64,000 bases of DNA from Paenibacillus daejeonensis DSM 15491 (GTDB lineage Bacteria > Bacillota > Bacilli > Paenibacillales > Paenibacillaceae). Below are positions 18,722-27,318 of this stretch, one piece after another. The notes under the pieces were generated by a model. That model was not told the origin of the DNA. It worked only from the letters and a program-made list of their open reading frames with translations, and ran no database searches. The number at the start of each line of letters is the position of its first letter. Positions within the stretch are counted from its first letter, which is position 1. Made by a program: the position numbers and the translations under genes. Where the stretch lies: positions 124,001 to 188,000 of the forward strand of contig NZ_KB899660.1 of assembly GCF_000378385.1 (NCBI RefSeq). The letters run 5' to 3'.

Positions 18722-19579
18722 TTAGCGCCAGTCCGGATACAGATCCGTCCTGCGATCCCGCCAAGTTGTCACCGACCCGCTTTGCCTAACATCTTCAAGC
18801 AGATCCAGATCAAGATCAGCGACGACTAGCATATCATTGTTCAGTTCACCTTGTGCCATGATACCAGCTGGCGGGAACGGGATATCGTTCGGCGTGATGA
18901 TGGCGGCTTGTCCGACATTCGCGCGCATGAAATCAACGCGGCGCAGTGAGCCAACAGTGCCAGTGGTCACGATATACACCTGGTTCTCGACAGCACGGGC
19001 ATGAGCACAATATCTCACACGATAGAAGCCATGTCGATCATCTGTACAGGACGGACAAAAAATGACGTCTGCACCCTTGGCTCTGGCCATCCGGACAATC
19101 TCAGGAAATTCAATATCGTAGCAGGTCAAAAGAGCGATCGTGCCATACGGCGTATCGAACACTTCCAGTCCCTCACCCGGCGACATCTGCCATTCCGTCA
19201 CTTCGGTAGGTGTCAGATGAAGCTTCGGCTGGCGGTCGATGCGCCCGTCCGGGTGAAACAAATGCGCCGTATTGCGCAACGTGCCGCCCACTTCAACAAT
19301 ATGGGTACCTGCGGCAATATGTAAGTCATACTCGGCTGCCAGTTTGCGGAACAGCTCTTCATAGGCCACTGTAAATTCAGGCAAACGCGTGATTGGCAGC
19401 GGAGCGCCGTGCTCATCACCAATAGACAACAGCTGCGTTGTCATGAACTCAGGGAACAACAGAAATTGCACCCCGTATTCCGTTGCATTTTTGACATAGT
19501 GGGTGACTTGATCGGCAAACTGCTCCCACTCCGAGATATCCTGGAGCTGATATTGGACAGCCGCTACACGATATTTCAT
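18722..19579 (-). CDS. Carbon-nitrogen hydrolase (nitrilase superfamily)
   Basis: 285 residues from ATG 19579 with GGAGGTG upstream; the longer frame from 19618 has no better start. The catalytic Glu-Lys-Cys triad is readable: Glu44 in FPEFM, Lys119 in QPKLHLTP, and Cys153 in LLTCYDIEFPE. The cytoplasmic amidases of this family hydrolyse small amides or carbamoyl groups. The downstream acetyltransferase gene resembles the domain fused to this enzyme in YhcX-type proteins, so the two may act in sequence on an amine or amide. Confidence 0.9.
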   Translation of the reverse strand: MKYRVAAVQYQLQDISEWEQFADQVTHYVKNATEYGVQFLLFPEFMTTQLLSIGDEHGAPLPITRLPEFTVAYEELFRKLAAEYDLHIAAGTHIVEVGGTLRNTAHLFHPDGRIDRQPKLHLTPTEVTEWQMSPGEGLEVFDTPYGTIALLTCYDIEFPEIVRMARAKGADVIFCPSCTDDRHGFYRVRYCAHARAVENQVYIVTTGTVGSLRRVDFMRANVGQAAIITPNDIPFPPAGIMAQGELNNDMLVVADLDLDLLEDVRQSGSVTTWRDRRTDLYPDWR

Positions 19580-19804
19580 GTTTGAAACACCTCCATCTAA
19601 AAATGAAAGAATTCTCATACATATCTAATAAACCCTGTCCAAACGTACGCAGGACTAGGGCTCATCTCTCTTTGTTAAGTTTTAGGAAAGATGAAATCTG
19701 TTATAGTTTTTTACAGGACAAGGGTAAACAGCAAGCGTCTTACTGGCGAGAGCTCGTTTCACTCCACATTTAATGCCATTATTCATAGACGGAGGGATTA
19801 TGCA

Positions 19805-20290
19805 GTGCAAAAAACCAGAACACTAATCAAACGAGTCATCAGCGTTACACTGTGCGCAACAATTAGCTTTACCGCCATCGGACTGAGTCAACCGAAAACA
19901 GCCGAGGCAGCAACTTCCAAGGCTGACCGGGTCATCAGCACCGGCAACAAATACTTAGGCGTCAAATACCGTTTCGGGGCACCGTCTGGCGTAACTTACG
20001 CATTTGATTGTTCCTCGTTTACTCAATATATCTTTAAGAAAAATGGCATCTCTTTGCCACGCACCTCGGCTGCACAAGCCCAAAAAGGTACATTCGTCAG
20101 CAAAGGCAACTTGAAGAAAGGCGATCTTGTATTCTTTAAAGTCGGCAGCAAACGTATCGGTCATGTCGCTGTCTATGCAGGTGCCAGCAAGATTCTGCAC
20201 ACCTACGGCTCAGGCGGTGTCCGCTATTCCAGCCTGAACTCCAGCCACTGGAAGAAAAACTACGTCACCGCACGCCGCGTCATTCGCTAG
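19805..20290 (+). CDS. Secreted NlpC/P60 peptidoglycan endopeptidase
   Basis: 161 residues starting at GTG 19805, 8 nt after GGAGGG. A basic N terminus (KTRTLIKR), a hydrophobic core to about residue 28 and a cleavable site at AEA|AT (near residue 35) make a signal peptide. The mature part is a single NlpC/P60 domain with Cys69 in FDCSSFTQY and His120 in IGHVAVY, plus a third polar residue around His132. There is no LysM, SH3 or choline-binding module, so wall targeting must come from the catalytic domain itself. It likely cuts stem peptides between D-Glu and the diamino acid. Single-gene unit with its own terminator. Confidence 0.92.
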   Translation: MQKTRTLIKRVISVTLCATISFTAIGLSQPKTAEAATSKADRVISTGNKYLGVKYRFGAPSGVTYAFDCSSFTQYIFKKNGISLPRTSAAQAQKGTFVSKGNLKKGDLVFFKVGSKRIGHVAVYAGASKILHTYGSGGVRYSSLNSSHWKKNYVTARRVIR

Positions 20291-20328
20291 TGTTGCACGA
20301 GTTGGCTGTTTCCAATCAGCCCCCTGAA

Positions 20329-20365
20329 CCATTGACTGGCTTCACGCCAGTCAATGGTTTTTTTT
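20329..20365 (+). terminator. Terminator after the NlpC/P60 gene
   Basis: A 12-bp perfect stem CCATTGACTGGC / GCCAGTCAATGG with a 5-nt loop is followed by eight T on the plus strand. It overlaps the last codons of the convergent histidine kinase gene. Confidence 0.9.
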
Positions 20366-21712
20366 GGGGAATTGCAGGGCAATCGCCGTTCCTTGGTTGG
20401 GCTTGCTGAAGACATCAATGTTGCCATCATGCAGCTCCACAATCCGCTTGGCAATGGATAATCCCAGGCCAACGCCGCCAGTGGTCCGGGCACGGGCACC
20501 ATCGACACGATAGAAGCGTTCGAACAAGTGTGGGATTTCCTGCTCCGGAATGCCAATGCCTTTATCCTCAACATCAATGCGGATGGCATTCTTGGTCGTT
20601 GTAATATGAATATCAATAGATTCCTTGCTATACTTGATGGCATTGTCCAGCAGGATTACCATCAGCTGTCGAATCTTGTCCTTGTCCGCATTCATCATGA
20701 CCCCGACCGGCTCCGAGTGGACCCGGATGGTCCGGTGGAAGGTCGTGTGCATCATGCGGGCAAGTTCATCGATCATCTTGACGATGTCGAAGCGCTCCAG
20801 CTTGAGCCAGTCCTCCTGCTCGGCCTCTGCCAGCATCAGCATCGACTTGGTCAGGTTCTGCAAGCGAATCGCTTCATTGGAGATCGCGAGCACCGCCTCG
20901 TCGCGCACCTTCTCGTCGTCGCGCCCCCAACGCTTGAGCATGTTGGCGTAACTGCTAATAACCGTCAGCGGCGTCTTGAGCTCATGTGAGGCATCCGCGA
21001 CAAACCGCTTCTGCTTCTCAAAGGTACGATCCAGCCGGTCGATCATCTGGTTAAAGGCACGGACGAGCTGCTGAAGCTCGGCCGACTCCTCCCTGCCTCC
21101 CAGGTCAATCTGCCTCAGCTTGCCGCTCCTGTCGATCTCCCGCATCGTCTGGACCATGTGCTGGATTGGCGCCGTCAGCCTGGAGGTGAACCAGAAGGTA
21201 CCGAAGATCGCGAACAGCACGGCCCCCATACTTGTCACGGCCAGAGCGCCGACAAGCACCTGCAGGTAGCTGTCCAGCACATTGAGCTTGCGCACGATCT
21301 CGATCATCGCGACCACTTTCATCTCGTCATAGATCGGCTCCTTCAGATAGAGCACCCGCTTGCCGGCATAAGAATTGACACCGGTGTTGTGAGTGAGCCG
21401 GTAATCAGTCGGCAGCGCCAGCAGCTCCTCGTCACCTCCGAGCTGGTTGATGACCTGTCCGTTCGGCGTGATGATGCGGATCATCTCGTTAATGTTATAG
21501 AACTCGGTGAGCAGATCCGGATCGTCCAGACTATTGATCTCCTGCATACGCTTATTATCCAGGATAATAGCCAGCTTATTGTCCAGGACCGTCTCCTCGC
21601 TCCGAGTCGTTATCTTAATGACGAAGAAGTAGACGAAAATGTTGAATAAAATAAGGATGAAAATTAACCAAAAGATGGTGAATAAAGTAAATCTCCTGCG
21701 AAGCGTCATCAT
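20351..21712 (-). CDS. Sensor histidine kinase of an OmpR-type two-component system
   Basis: 453 residues. TM1 spans about 10-33, and an extracytoplasmic sensor region runs from about 34 to 148 with a GKRVLYLKEPI stretch. TM2 is about 150-175 and a HAMP domain about 176-230. The dimerisation helix carries the phospho-accepting His243 in DASHELKTPL. The ATPase boxes follow: N (LLDNAIKYS), G1 (DKGIGIP), F (LFERFYRVD) and G2 (GVGLGLSIAK). The plan is that of ArlS/YkoH-like kinases with a periplasm-facing sensor. It overlaps the response regulator gene by 4 bp and is translated after it. Confidence 0.93.
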   Translation of the reverse strand: MMTLRRRFTLFTIFWLIFILILFNIFVYFFVIKITTRSEETVLDNKLAIILDNKRMQEINSLDDPDLLTEFYNINEMIRIITPNGQVINQLGGDEELLALPTDYRLTHNTGVNSYAGKRVLYLKEPIYDEMKVVAMIEIVRKLNVLDSYLQVLVGALAVTSMGAVLFAIFGTFWFTSRLTAPIQHMVQTMREIDRSGKLRQIDLGGREESAELQQLVRAFNQMIDRLDRTFEKQKRFVADASHELKTPLTVISSYANMLKRWGRDDEKVRDEAVLAISNEAIRLQNLTKSMLMLAEAEQEDWLKLERFDIVKMIDELARMMHTTFHRTIRVHSEPVGVMMNADKDKIRQLMVILLDNAIKYSKESIDIHITTTKNAIRIDVEDKGIGIPEQEIPHLFERFYRVDGARARTTGGVGLGLSIAKRIVELHDGNIDVFSKPNQGTAIALQFPKKNH

Positions 21713-22410
21713 TCGGGCTCCTTCAGCACATACCCCACTCCGCGAACGGTATGGATGAGCTTGTAGCGGAAGCCTTTGTCAATCTTCTGACGCAGGTACC
21801 GAATGTAGACGTCGACTAGGTTGGTTTCGCCGATAAAGTCATAGCCCCATACCTCGGAGAGGATCTCCTCTCTTGATTTTTCGTGATTTTTGTTCTCTGC
21901 CAGGAATACCAGCAGCTCGAATTCACGAGGCGTGAGATCGATGGCCAGCTCTTTGCGGAACACCTTGCGGGTGCGCAGCTCGATGGATAGATCTGCAACC
22001 CGGATCATGTCCGCGCCTTCGGCTTCCTTGTTCTGCTGATGGAAAATCCGCAGCAGGTTACGGACCCGAGCCAGCAGCTCTTCCATCGCGAACGGCTTGG
22101 TAATATAGTCATTGGCCCCATGCTCGAAGCCGCTGACCTTATCCGGCACTGTATCTCTGGCCGTGAGCAGAATAATGGGAATCGGGTTGCCCGAGTTGCG
22201 GAGGCGGCGCAGCACCTCAATGCCGTTGAGCTCGGGAAGCATCACATCCAGCAGCAGGAGGTCCCACTCGCCGGACATCGCCATCTCCAGTCCCTTACGG
22301 CCGTCTTCGGCACGTCCGGCTGTGTAGCCTTCATGCTCCAGCTCCAGTTCCAGAATACGAGCTATACTGTCTTCATCTTCTATAACAAGGATTCGTTCTT
22401 GTTGTTCCAC
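21709..22410 (-). CDS. OmpR/PhoB-family response regulator
   Basis: 233 residues. Receiver domain: acidic pocket EDEDS near residue 11-13, phospho-acceptor Asp55 in LLLLDVMLPE, Thr in LLTARD and Lys in ITKPF. The C-terminal winged helix of the OmpR type contains LTPREFELLVFLAEN and RYLRQKID...TVRGVGYVL. It controls genes in response to the kinase encoded just downstream. No neighbouring transporter or target gene reveals the signal. Confidence 0.95.
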   Translation of the reverse strand: MEQQERILVIEDEDSIARILELELEHEGYTAGRAEDGRKGLEMAMSGEWDLLLLDVMLPELNGIEVLRRLRNSGNPIPIILLTARDTVPDKVSGFEHGANDYITKPFAMEELLARVRNLLRIFHQQNKEAEGADMIRVADLSIELRTRKVFRKELAIDLTPREFELLVFLAENKNHEKSREEILSEVWGYDFIGETNLVDVYIRYLRQKIDKGFRYKLIHTVRGVGYVLKEPE

Positions 22411-22581
22411 GTTATGATCACCTGATTTCGAGAGACCTGATTACGGTCATGGATTATGGAGAAGCAGCTCTTGCCAGCGTGCCAAGATGCTTCTGCATGA
22501 TTTTTATGATAATGAACCCTGTCCCGAAAAGCAAGTCAAGCCCCACTGACCGCTTGTCAAGCAGACTGACAGGTGGAGAAA

Positions 22582-24204
22582 TCAGCCAGAGGAACGTCGG
22601 GGAAGCCTGGCCTCGGCCACGCGGGACAGCACTGGCTGCAGCGCTTGGCGCAGCTGTCTCTCCCAGCTCCGCTGATCCGTCGCCCAGCGGCCGCGCCACA
22701 AGGTGTCAGCCCACTGCTCGATGGGCAGCTGAGGCACCAACACCGCCGGCGGTTCGGGAAGCATGGCCAACCACTCCCGTCGGCCAGCGAACGCGAGATC
22801 CTTGTTCGCTATCAGCATGGCTCCCCGGCCGGAGCTCCGGCGGCTTCCCAGCAGCTGCTGAACTTCCTCCAGTCGATGCGAGGGCCACTTGGCAGGCCAG
22901 GGATCAACTGCGATCAGACAGAGGTCTGCTCCATGGGCCAAGGCGGAGCGTTCAGGATCACTCCATATATTGGATAGATCAAGCAGGGTGATTGGCTCGC
23001 GAATCCCTCTAATCATCAGATCAAACCGTTGTCCCCCTGCAGGCGGAACATCGGAGCCGGTGTCCGGTCGTAGCGCATACCACATGAGGTCGCGTTCACG
23101 CCAGCATGCATAACGCTGCTCAGGCAATATCCCGGGCTGCAGCTGGGGACCGCTGCGGCCGCCTAGATGCAACAGGCCATGCCATTCGGCATGGGTTCCT
23201 GGCGCTTCTACTGCAGCGCATGCTGCACCCTCTGACGCCAGCAGACGCGCGAGCGTAAGCGTCAGGAAGGTCGCTCCTGCCCCGGGCGCTAGAGACGCAA
23301 GCGCGATCGTGATGCCGCCAGGACGCCGATAACTTGCTCTCCGCGCGTCTCCCTCTCCGTCGAGCCCGATGCGCTCCACGGAGAGTGGCGCTGCATCCGC
23401 TGCGTAGGAACGCCAAGCTTGTCTCACCTGGCTGATGGAAGCAAAGCGCCGTTCCGGCTGACGCTCCAGCATCTGCGCGAGAATGGCACGGAAGCTCGGC
23501 GGCACCTCCAGCTGGGTCAGAGCATCCGCTCCATCCGATGCGGGACCGGGATACAGGCTTCCTGCAGCCAGATAAAAGATTAACGCGCCTAGGCCATATA
23601 CGTCCGACCGTCCGTCGCTCTGCCCCATTCCTGTCTGCTCTGGTGCGGCGAAGCCCGGTGTTCCCAGCAATATGGTATCCTGCAGTTGACCCGTCTTGTA
23701 GCTCCTCGCTATGCCAAAGTCAATCAGCTTGACGTGGCCGCCTGCATTGATCATGACATTGGCGGGCTTCAGATCGCGATGAATAATCGCAGGTCGCTGC
23801 TCATGAAGATAACACAACGCATCACATAATTGCAGCACGATAGGCAGCAGCTGCGCAAGCGGCGGATGTGTGCTATGCTGCATCCGCCAAGCCGCCAGCG
23901 TCTCGCCCTCTACATAGTCCATCACCAGGATGGCGCAGCCATCGGCAGCAGGGGGATAGTAATCGGTAATCACCGGCAGATTGGGGTGACTGAGCCTCAT
24001 GAGAACCTTGGCTTCCGCCAGTTCTGTCTCCCGCTCATCCAGTGGAGGCCGCGAGAGTTTAACTGCACATAATTTTCCATTCAGTCGCAGATCCTCTGCC
24101 GCGTATACCTCTCCCATGCCGCCCTTGCCCAGTAGGCTCAGCATCCGGTATCGCTCGGAGAGGATAACCCCCGGCTGCAGAGGATTGTTGTATGGATTGT
24201 CCAA
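22582..24204 (-). CDS. Serine/threonine protein kinase with degenerate MinD/CpaE-like C-terminal domain
   Basis: 540 residues from TTG 24204, which follows GGAAAGGAG at good distance; the longer frame to 24396 runs back through a terminator and is unlikely. Residues 1-270 form a Hanks-type kinase: glycine loop LGKGGMGEVY (25-34), Lys49, catalytic HRDLKPANV with Asp145, DFG at 162-164 and APEQ near 187. Residues 298-540 begin ITIALASLAPGAGATFLTLT, which looks like the first strand and P-loop of a ParA/MinD/CpaE-type ATPase, but the signature lysines are absent. Later parts (ITLLDLSNIW, DLCLIAVDPWP, GAMLIANKD) follow that fold's strands. There is no transmembrane anchor or PASTA repeat, so this is not a PrkC-type receptor kinase. 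Confidence 0.85.
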   Translation of the reverse strand: MDNPYNNPLQPGVILSERYRMLSLLGKGGMGEVYAAEDLRLNGKLCAVKLSRPPLDERETELAEAKVLMRLSHPNLPVITDYYPPAADGCAILVMDYVEGETLAAWRMQHSTHPPLAQLLPIVLQLCDALCYLHEQRPAIIHRDLKPANVMINAGGHVKLIDFGIARSYKTGQLQDTILLGTPGFAAPEQTGMGQSDGRSDVYGLGALIFYLAAGSLYPGPASDGADALTQLEVPPSFRAILAQMLERQPERRFASISQVRQAWRSYAADAAPLSVERIGLDGEGDARRASYRRPGGITIALASLAPGAGATFLTLTLARLLASEGAACAAVEAPGTHAEWHGLLHLGGRSGPQLQPGILPEQRYACWRERDLMWYALRPDTGSDVPPAGGQRFDLMIRGIREPITLLDLSNIWSDPERSALAHGADLCLIAVDPWPAKWPSHRLEEVQQLLGSRRSSGRGAMLIANKDLAFAGRREWLAMLPEPPAVLVPQLPIEQWADTLWRGRWATDQRSWERQLRQALQPVLSRVAEARLPRRSSG

Positions 24205-24226
24205 CTTCGTATCGCTCCTTTCCACG

Positions 24227-24278
24227 CAAAAAAAAGCACCCCGATCAAACGCCGAAAACCGGCGAATCATCGGGATGC
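24227..24278 (-). terminator. Terminator of the mrfA-led operon
   Basis: Minus-strand stem GCATCCCGAT / ATCGGGGTGC with an internal GCCGG/CCGGC hairpin, followed by eight T. It lies 14 bp past the stop of the RNA methyltransferase gene and just upstream of the kinase start. Confidence 0.88.
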
Positions 24279-24292
24279 TTTCCCGTGGCAGA

Positions 24293-25312
24293 TTATGATT
24301 TATATTCCAAGTATAACGTAATTTCGTCACGATTGTGAAACAATTGTTTTGCTTTACGGATGTGAAAGGCGGTTTGGAGCCGTTCTTTGACTTCACGGAT
24401 CGTCTGCAGCGGCTTGCGGTGCATCAGCTTGACTGTAATAATGGCCGTCGCCCCGGGTGCCAGCGCCGCCTGCAGGTCAAGCACCAGACGACACATCTGC
24501 ATAGGACTCCAGCTCATATCACACACCAGCAGGTCATAGCTGCCGGGAATCAGCTTCGCTTCGGAAGCATTTTTCTTCAGATACGTCAGTCTGGGATACC
24601 CGTGAAGCGATGGATGCAGCTCCGCCGGATCGATAGCGGTAACAGCGAGGCCGCGCTCGAGCAGCAAGGATGTCCATCCTCCCGGGGCTGCACCGATATC
24701 CACCGCATTGCGGTAATTCGCATACGTCAGCCCGAATGCGCGCTCGGCCTCGAGCAATTTGAACTTGGCCCGAGAGACCTGGCCTTCCTCCTTTTGAAAC
24801 CGTACTGCACCGCCAGGCCAATCGGACAGAAGCTCGCGCGGCGTGCCCCAGCCCACCAGCAGGCTGTCAGCTGCAGCATATAAGGAGAGAATCATCTCAG
24901 GCGCCTGCAGGGAAGGCTCACTATCGAGCTCCAGCAGCACGGCATCGATCAGTGCCTTGGTGTCGGCAGCCGAATAAGGGAACGCTGTGCCAACAGCCCG
25001 TCTGACATGGACGGCTGTCCGTTTGCCCTCGAACTGGGACTCTGCCAGCCGCACCACGTGACTGAGCTCCTGGAGGTCATCCGCATTGCCACTCAGCGGC
25101 AGTTCCCGGACAACCGGCTGCACATGGCGCAGGAAGATCGGCTCAGAGGCCAGCAGCGTCTCCTGTACCGTCTCTTGATAGCCTGGCACCTCCATTAGGA
25201 AAACCTCGCCCGCTGCCAGCTGGGTGAATCGCACGCCAGGAAGCAGCCTCCGCAGCTCTTCCATAGCATAGGAAGCGAATCCCCGGTTAGCCGTGCCAAT
25301 CCAGCGGCTCAC
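24293..25312 (-). CDS. RlmM-like 2'-O-ribose RNA methyltransferase
   Basis: 339 residues from GTG 25312, which overlaps the ABC gene stop (GTGA) and follows AGGAG by 8 nt. The N-terminal part (about 1-180) looks like a THUMP-type RNA-binding module as in RlmM. The C-terminal Rossmann fold has SAM motif I AVDIGAAPGGWTSLLLERG, a catalytic Asp in LLVCDMSW and the catalytic Lys in AIITVKLMHR, as in the FtsJ/RlmM K-D-K-E family. RlmM methylates C2498 of 23S rRNA in E. coli; the target here is inferred. Last gene of the operon. Confidence 0.85.
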   Translation of the reverse strand: MSRWIGTANRGFASYAMEELRRLLPGVRFTQLAAGEVFLMEVPGYQETVQETLLASEPIFLRHVQPVVRELPLSGNADDLQELSHVVRLAESQFEGKRTAVHVRRAVGTAFPYSAADTKALIDAVLLELDSEPSLQAPEMILSLYAAADSLLVGWGTPRELLSDWPGGAVRFQKEEGQVSRAKFKLLEAERAFGLTYANYRNAVDIGAAPGGWTSLLLERGLAVTAIDPAELHPSLHGYPRLTYLKKNASEAKLIPGSYDLLVCDMSWSPMQMCRLVLDLQAALAPGATAIITVKLMHRKPLQTIREVKERLQTAFHIRKAKQLFHNRDEITLYLEYKS

Positions 25313-26091
25313 GGTCGCTGCTCCTGCGCGGCTACCCGAATCCACGGCCGACCATGCGCCCAATCCACTTCAATCGGCAGATCGTAGGCAGCGCTCAGCA
25401 CGTCACCGCGCAGCACCTCTTCCTTTGGTCCGCTCGCAGCAACCTTGCCGTCATGGATAAGTGCCACATGCGTGAATAATGGGGTAATTTCTTCAATATG
25501 ATGGGTTACATAAATAGCCATCAGCTTATCCGCACTCAGACGGTTCAGCTCCGTCAGAAACTTCTCACGCTCGTACAGATCCAGACCCGCACATGGCTCG
25601 TCCAGTACGAGCAGCTCGGGCTTGCCCATAAGCGCTCGGGCCAGGAGTACCTTTTTGCGCTCGCCTTGCGAGATGGTACCCAGCTGTTGATAGGCCAGTC
25701 GGCCGATCCCCATGGAATCCAGAAGATCAAGAGACTGCTGCTTGATGTCATCCGGAATCGTCTGATAGAAACGCAAAAACGCGTACGCCCCTGTTGCGAC
25801 AACCTCCCAGACCGTATCCGTCAAGGTCAGCTTCTCAATCAGCGATTGGCTGATATAGCCGATCCGTTTGCGCACTTCGCGAACATCGCACTGTCCGTAC
25901 CGATTGCCCAGTACCTCCACCGTGCCCGAGGTCGGGAACATATAACCGGTCATCATCTCCAGCAGCGTTGTTTTGCCTGAGCCATTCTTGCCCAGGATAA
26001 CCCAATGCTCGCCGTCCTTCATTTCCAGGTCCACACCGCTCAGAATATTGCGTTCGTCGCGGCGCAAGGTCAATTGCTCTAATCGTATCAT
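25309..26091 (-). CDS. Orphan ABC transporter-type ATPase (YlmA-like)
   Basis: 260 residues from ATG 26091 (GGGAGAG upstream); an earlier frame start at 26157 overlaps the neighbour. Walker A is ILGKNGSGKTTL, the Q-loop YISQ, Walker B LLVLDEP, and the H-switch VTHHIEE. The signature motif is TISQGERKKV, a divergent LSGGQ. There is no membrane partner gene in the operon. It therefore either serves a permease encoded elsewhere or acts without one, as proposed for the YlmA-like group. Context with repair and RNA-modification genes favours an intracellular role, but this is inference. Confidence 0.85.
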   Translation of the reverse strand: MIRLEQLTLRRDERNILSGVDLEMKDGEHWVILGKNGSGKTTLLEMMTGYMFPTSGTVEVLGNRYGQCDVREVRKRIGYISQSLIEKLTLTDTVWEVVATGAYAFLRFYQTIPDDIKQQSLDLLDSMGIGRLAYQQLGTISQGERKKVLLARALMGKPELLVLDEPCAGLDLYEREKFLTELNRLSADKLMAIYVTHHIEEITPLFTHVALIHDGKVAASGPKEEVLRGDVLSAAYDLPIEVDWAHGRPWIRVAAQEQRP

Positions 26092-26119
26092 ACGCTCTCT
26101 CCCGATCTGTATCGTTATG

Positions 26120-26458
26120 TTAAGCTTGCTCCGAAGCGATTCTTGCCAGCAATTCATCCGGCATGGCGCGTCCGTGAATCACTACATGCGCAGGGGCATG
26201 CTGGGACAGCAGATGATGCATCTGGTCTCTTCCAGACGGTGAGGAGGTGTGCAGATAGATCTTCCGTGGATAGCGTCCGCTCTCCACCAGATGGTTCACG
26301 ACCTCAAGCCCCGTCGGTTGTCCCCATCCCAGATCATAATCGAGGGACAGCACATCAATCTCTTGTTCGTTGATTAGAGTGATGCAAGAAGCAGCGTCCA
26401 GGGCGGCAGTGAACCCCGTTGGTGTCGGCCGGTAGTCATCCAGATAGACATGAATCAT
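26120..26458 (-). CDS. Small receiver-like protein (cyclic-phosphate-processing receiver type)
   Basis: 112 residues. It begins IHVYLDDYRPTPTGF and has LSLDYDLGWGQPTGLEVVNHL, which keeps two acidic clusters and a Gly loop like a receiver domain but lacks the standard K-T pair and any output domain. It resembles the small cREC proteins named in comparative-genomic work for an association with cyclic-phosphate or RNA-end processing. No phosphorylation role is claimed. It sits between nfo and the ABC gene in the repair-rich operon, with gaps of 24 and 28 bp. Confidence 0.6.
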   Translation of the reverse strand: MIHVYLDDYRPTPTGFTAALDAASCITLINEQEIDVLSLDYDLGWGQPTGLEVVNHLVESGRYPRKIYLHTSSPSGRDQMHHLLSQHAPAHVVIHGRAMPDELLARIASEQA

Positions 26459-26482
26459 CGAACATCCCCGCTTTCATATAGG

Positions 26483-27316
26483 CTAGTCGAGCCAGCTGCG
26501 TACCAGTCTCAGCTGCTCGCGATGCGTACCATCTGCCTCCTTGGGCGTCTCCAGCACCAGTGGCAGATGGCGCAGACCCTCTGCCGTCACCAGCCGCCGC
26601 AGCGCATCGGTGCCAATACAGCCTTCACCCAGTCCGGCATGCCTGTCCCGGTATGACCCGCTGGGATGCAGCGAGTCATTGAGATGGACGGCAACCAGCT
26701 CAGCTAGAACCCCGGTATCCTGGGCCCGGCGCAGCCAGGACGCTTCATCCTGACCGTTCCATTGCCCGCTCGCATACAGATGGCAGGTATCCAGACAATA
26801 ACCGATCCCCTCTGGCTGTCTGGACAGCTGGCGAACCTGCGCCAGCTCTTCAACGGTCATCCCCATTCTCGCATGCTCGCCCGATTGGTTCTCAATGAGC
26901 AGCTTGGCCCTGCCCTGCCAGCCCTCCAGCGTGCGATCCAGCGACCTTATAATATTGCGGTAGCCCTGGAGCAGGTCGTCGCCTTTGTAAATCCCGAAGT
27001 GGACGACTACGCCCAGAGAGCCGCACGCCTCGGCAATCTCCAGATCGTTGCGCAGCGAGTCTACAACCCGCGTCATTTGTTCCGGTTCGTCAGCAGCCAG
27101 GTTGGCTGGATAGGAAGAGTGGGCAATCGACTGCAGCCCGTGCTCTCCGCAGTAGCGCGCACAACGTGCCGTGTCCGTCGCATCCCACGATTTCACAGTG
27201 AGACTGCGCGGATTTTTCGGAAAGTACTGAAAGGCGCTGGCCCCTTGCCGATGTGCCGCACGGGCCGCTTCATAATACCCCTTGCCGATACTGACATGAC
27301 AACCCGGATACGGCAC
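26483..27316 (-). CDS. nfo: Endonuclease IV (AP endonuclease family 2)
   Basis: 277 residues starting at GTG 27316 behind AGGAGGG. A TIM-barrel AP endonuclease that cuts 5' to abasic sites and trims blocked 3' ends. Zinc-ligand positions are visible: GCHVSIGKG at the N terminus, IAHSSYPANLA, VVHFGIYKGD, LLIENQSGE, YCLDTCHLYASG, VHLNDSLHPSGSYRDRHAGLGEGCIG and VLETPKE. The HFG (rather than HPG) and the HSSY (rather than HAPY) variants deviate slightly from the classical enzyme. It follows the glycosylase gene by 2 bp, placing two base-excision steps next to each other. Confidence 0.9.
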   Translation of the reverse strand: MPYPGCHVSIGKGYYEAARAAHRQGASAFQYFPKNPRSLTVKSWDATDTARCARYCGEHGLQSIAHSSYPANLAADEPEQMTRVVDSLRNDLEIAEACGSLGVVVHFGIYKGDDLLQGYRNIIRSLDRTLEGWQGRAKLLIENQSGEHARMGMTVEELAQVRQLSRQPEGIGYCLDTCHLYASGQWNGQDEASWLRRAQDTGVLAELVAVHLNDSLHPSGSYRDRHAGLGEGCIGTDALRRLVTAEGLRHLPLVLETPKEADGTHREQLRLVRSWLD

Positions 27317-27318
27317 GA

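Noticed and set aside
24205-24396. Upstream extension of the Ser/Thr kinase to an ATG at 24396
   Set aside because: The extension would run through a strong terminator and part of the RNA methyltransferase gene end; the TTG at 24204 has a proper ribosome site.
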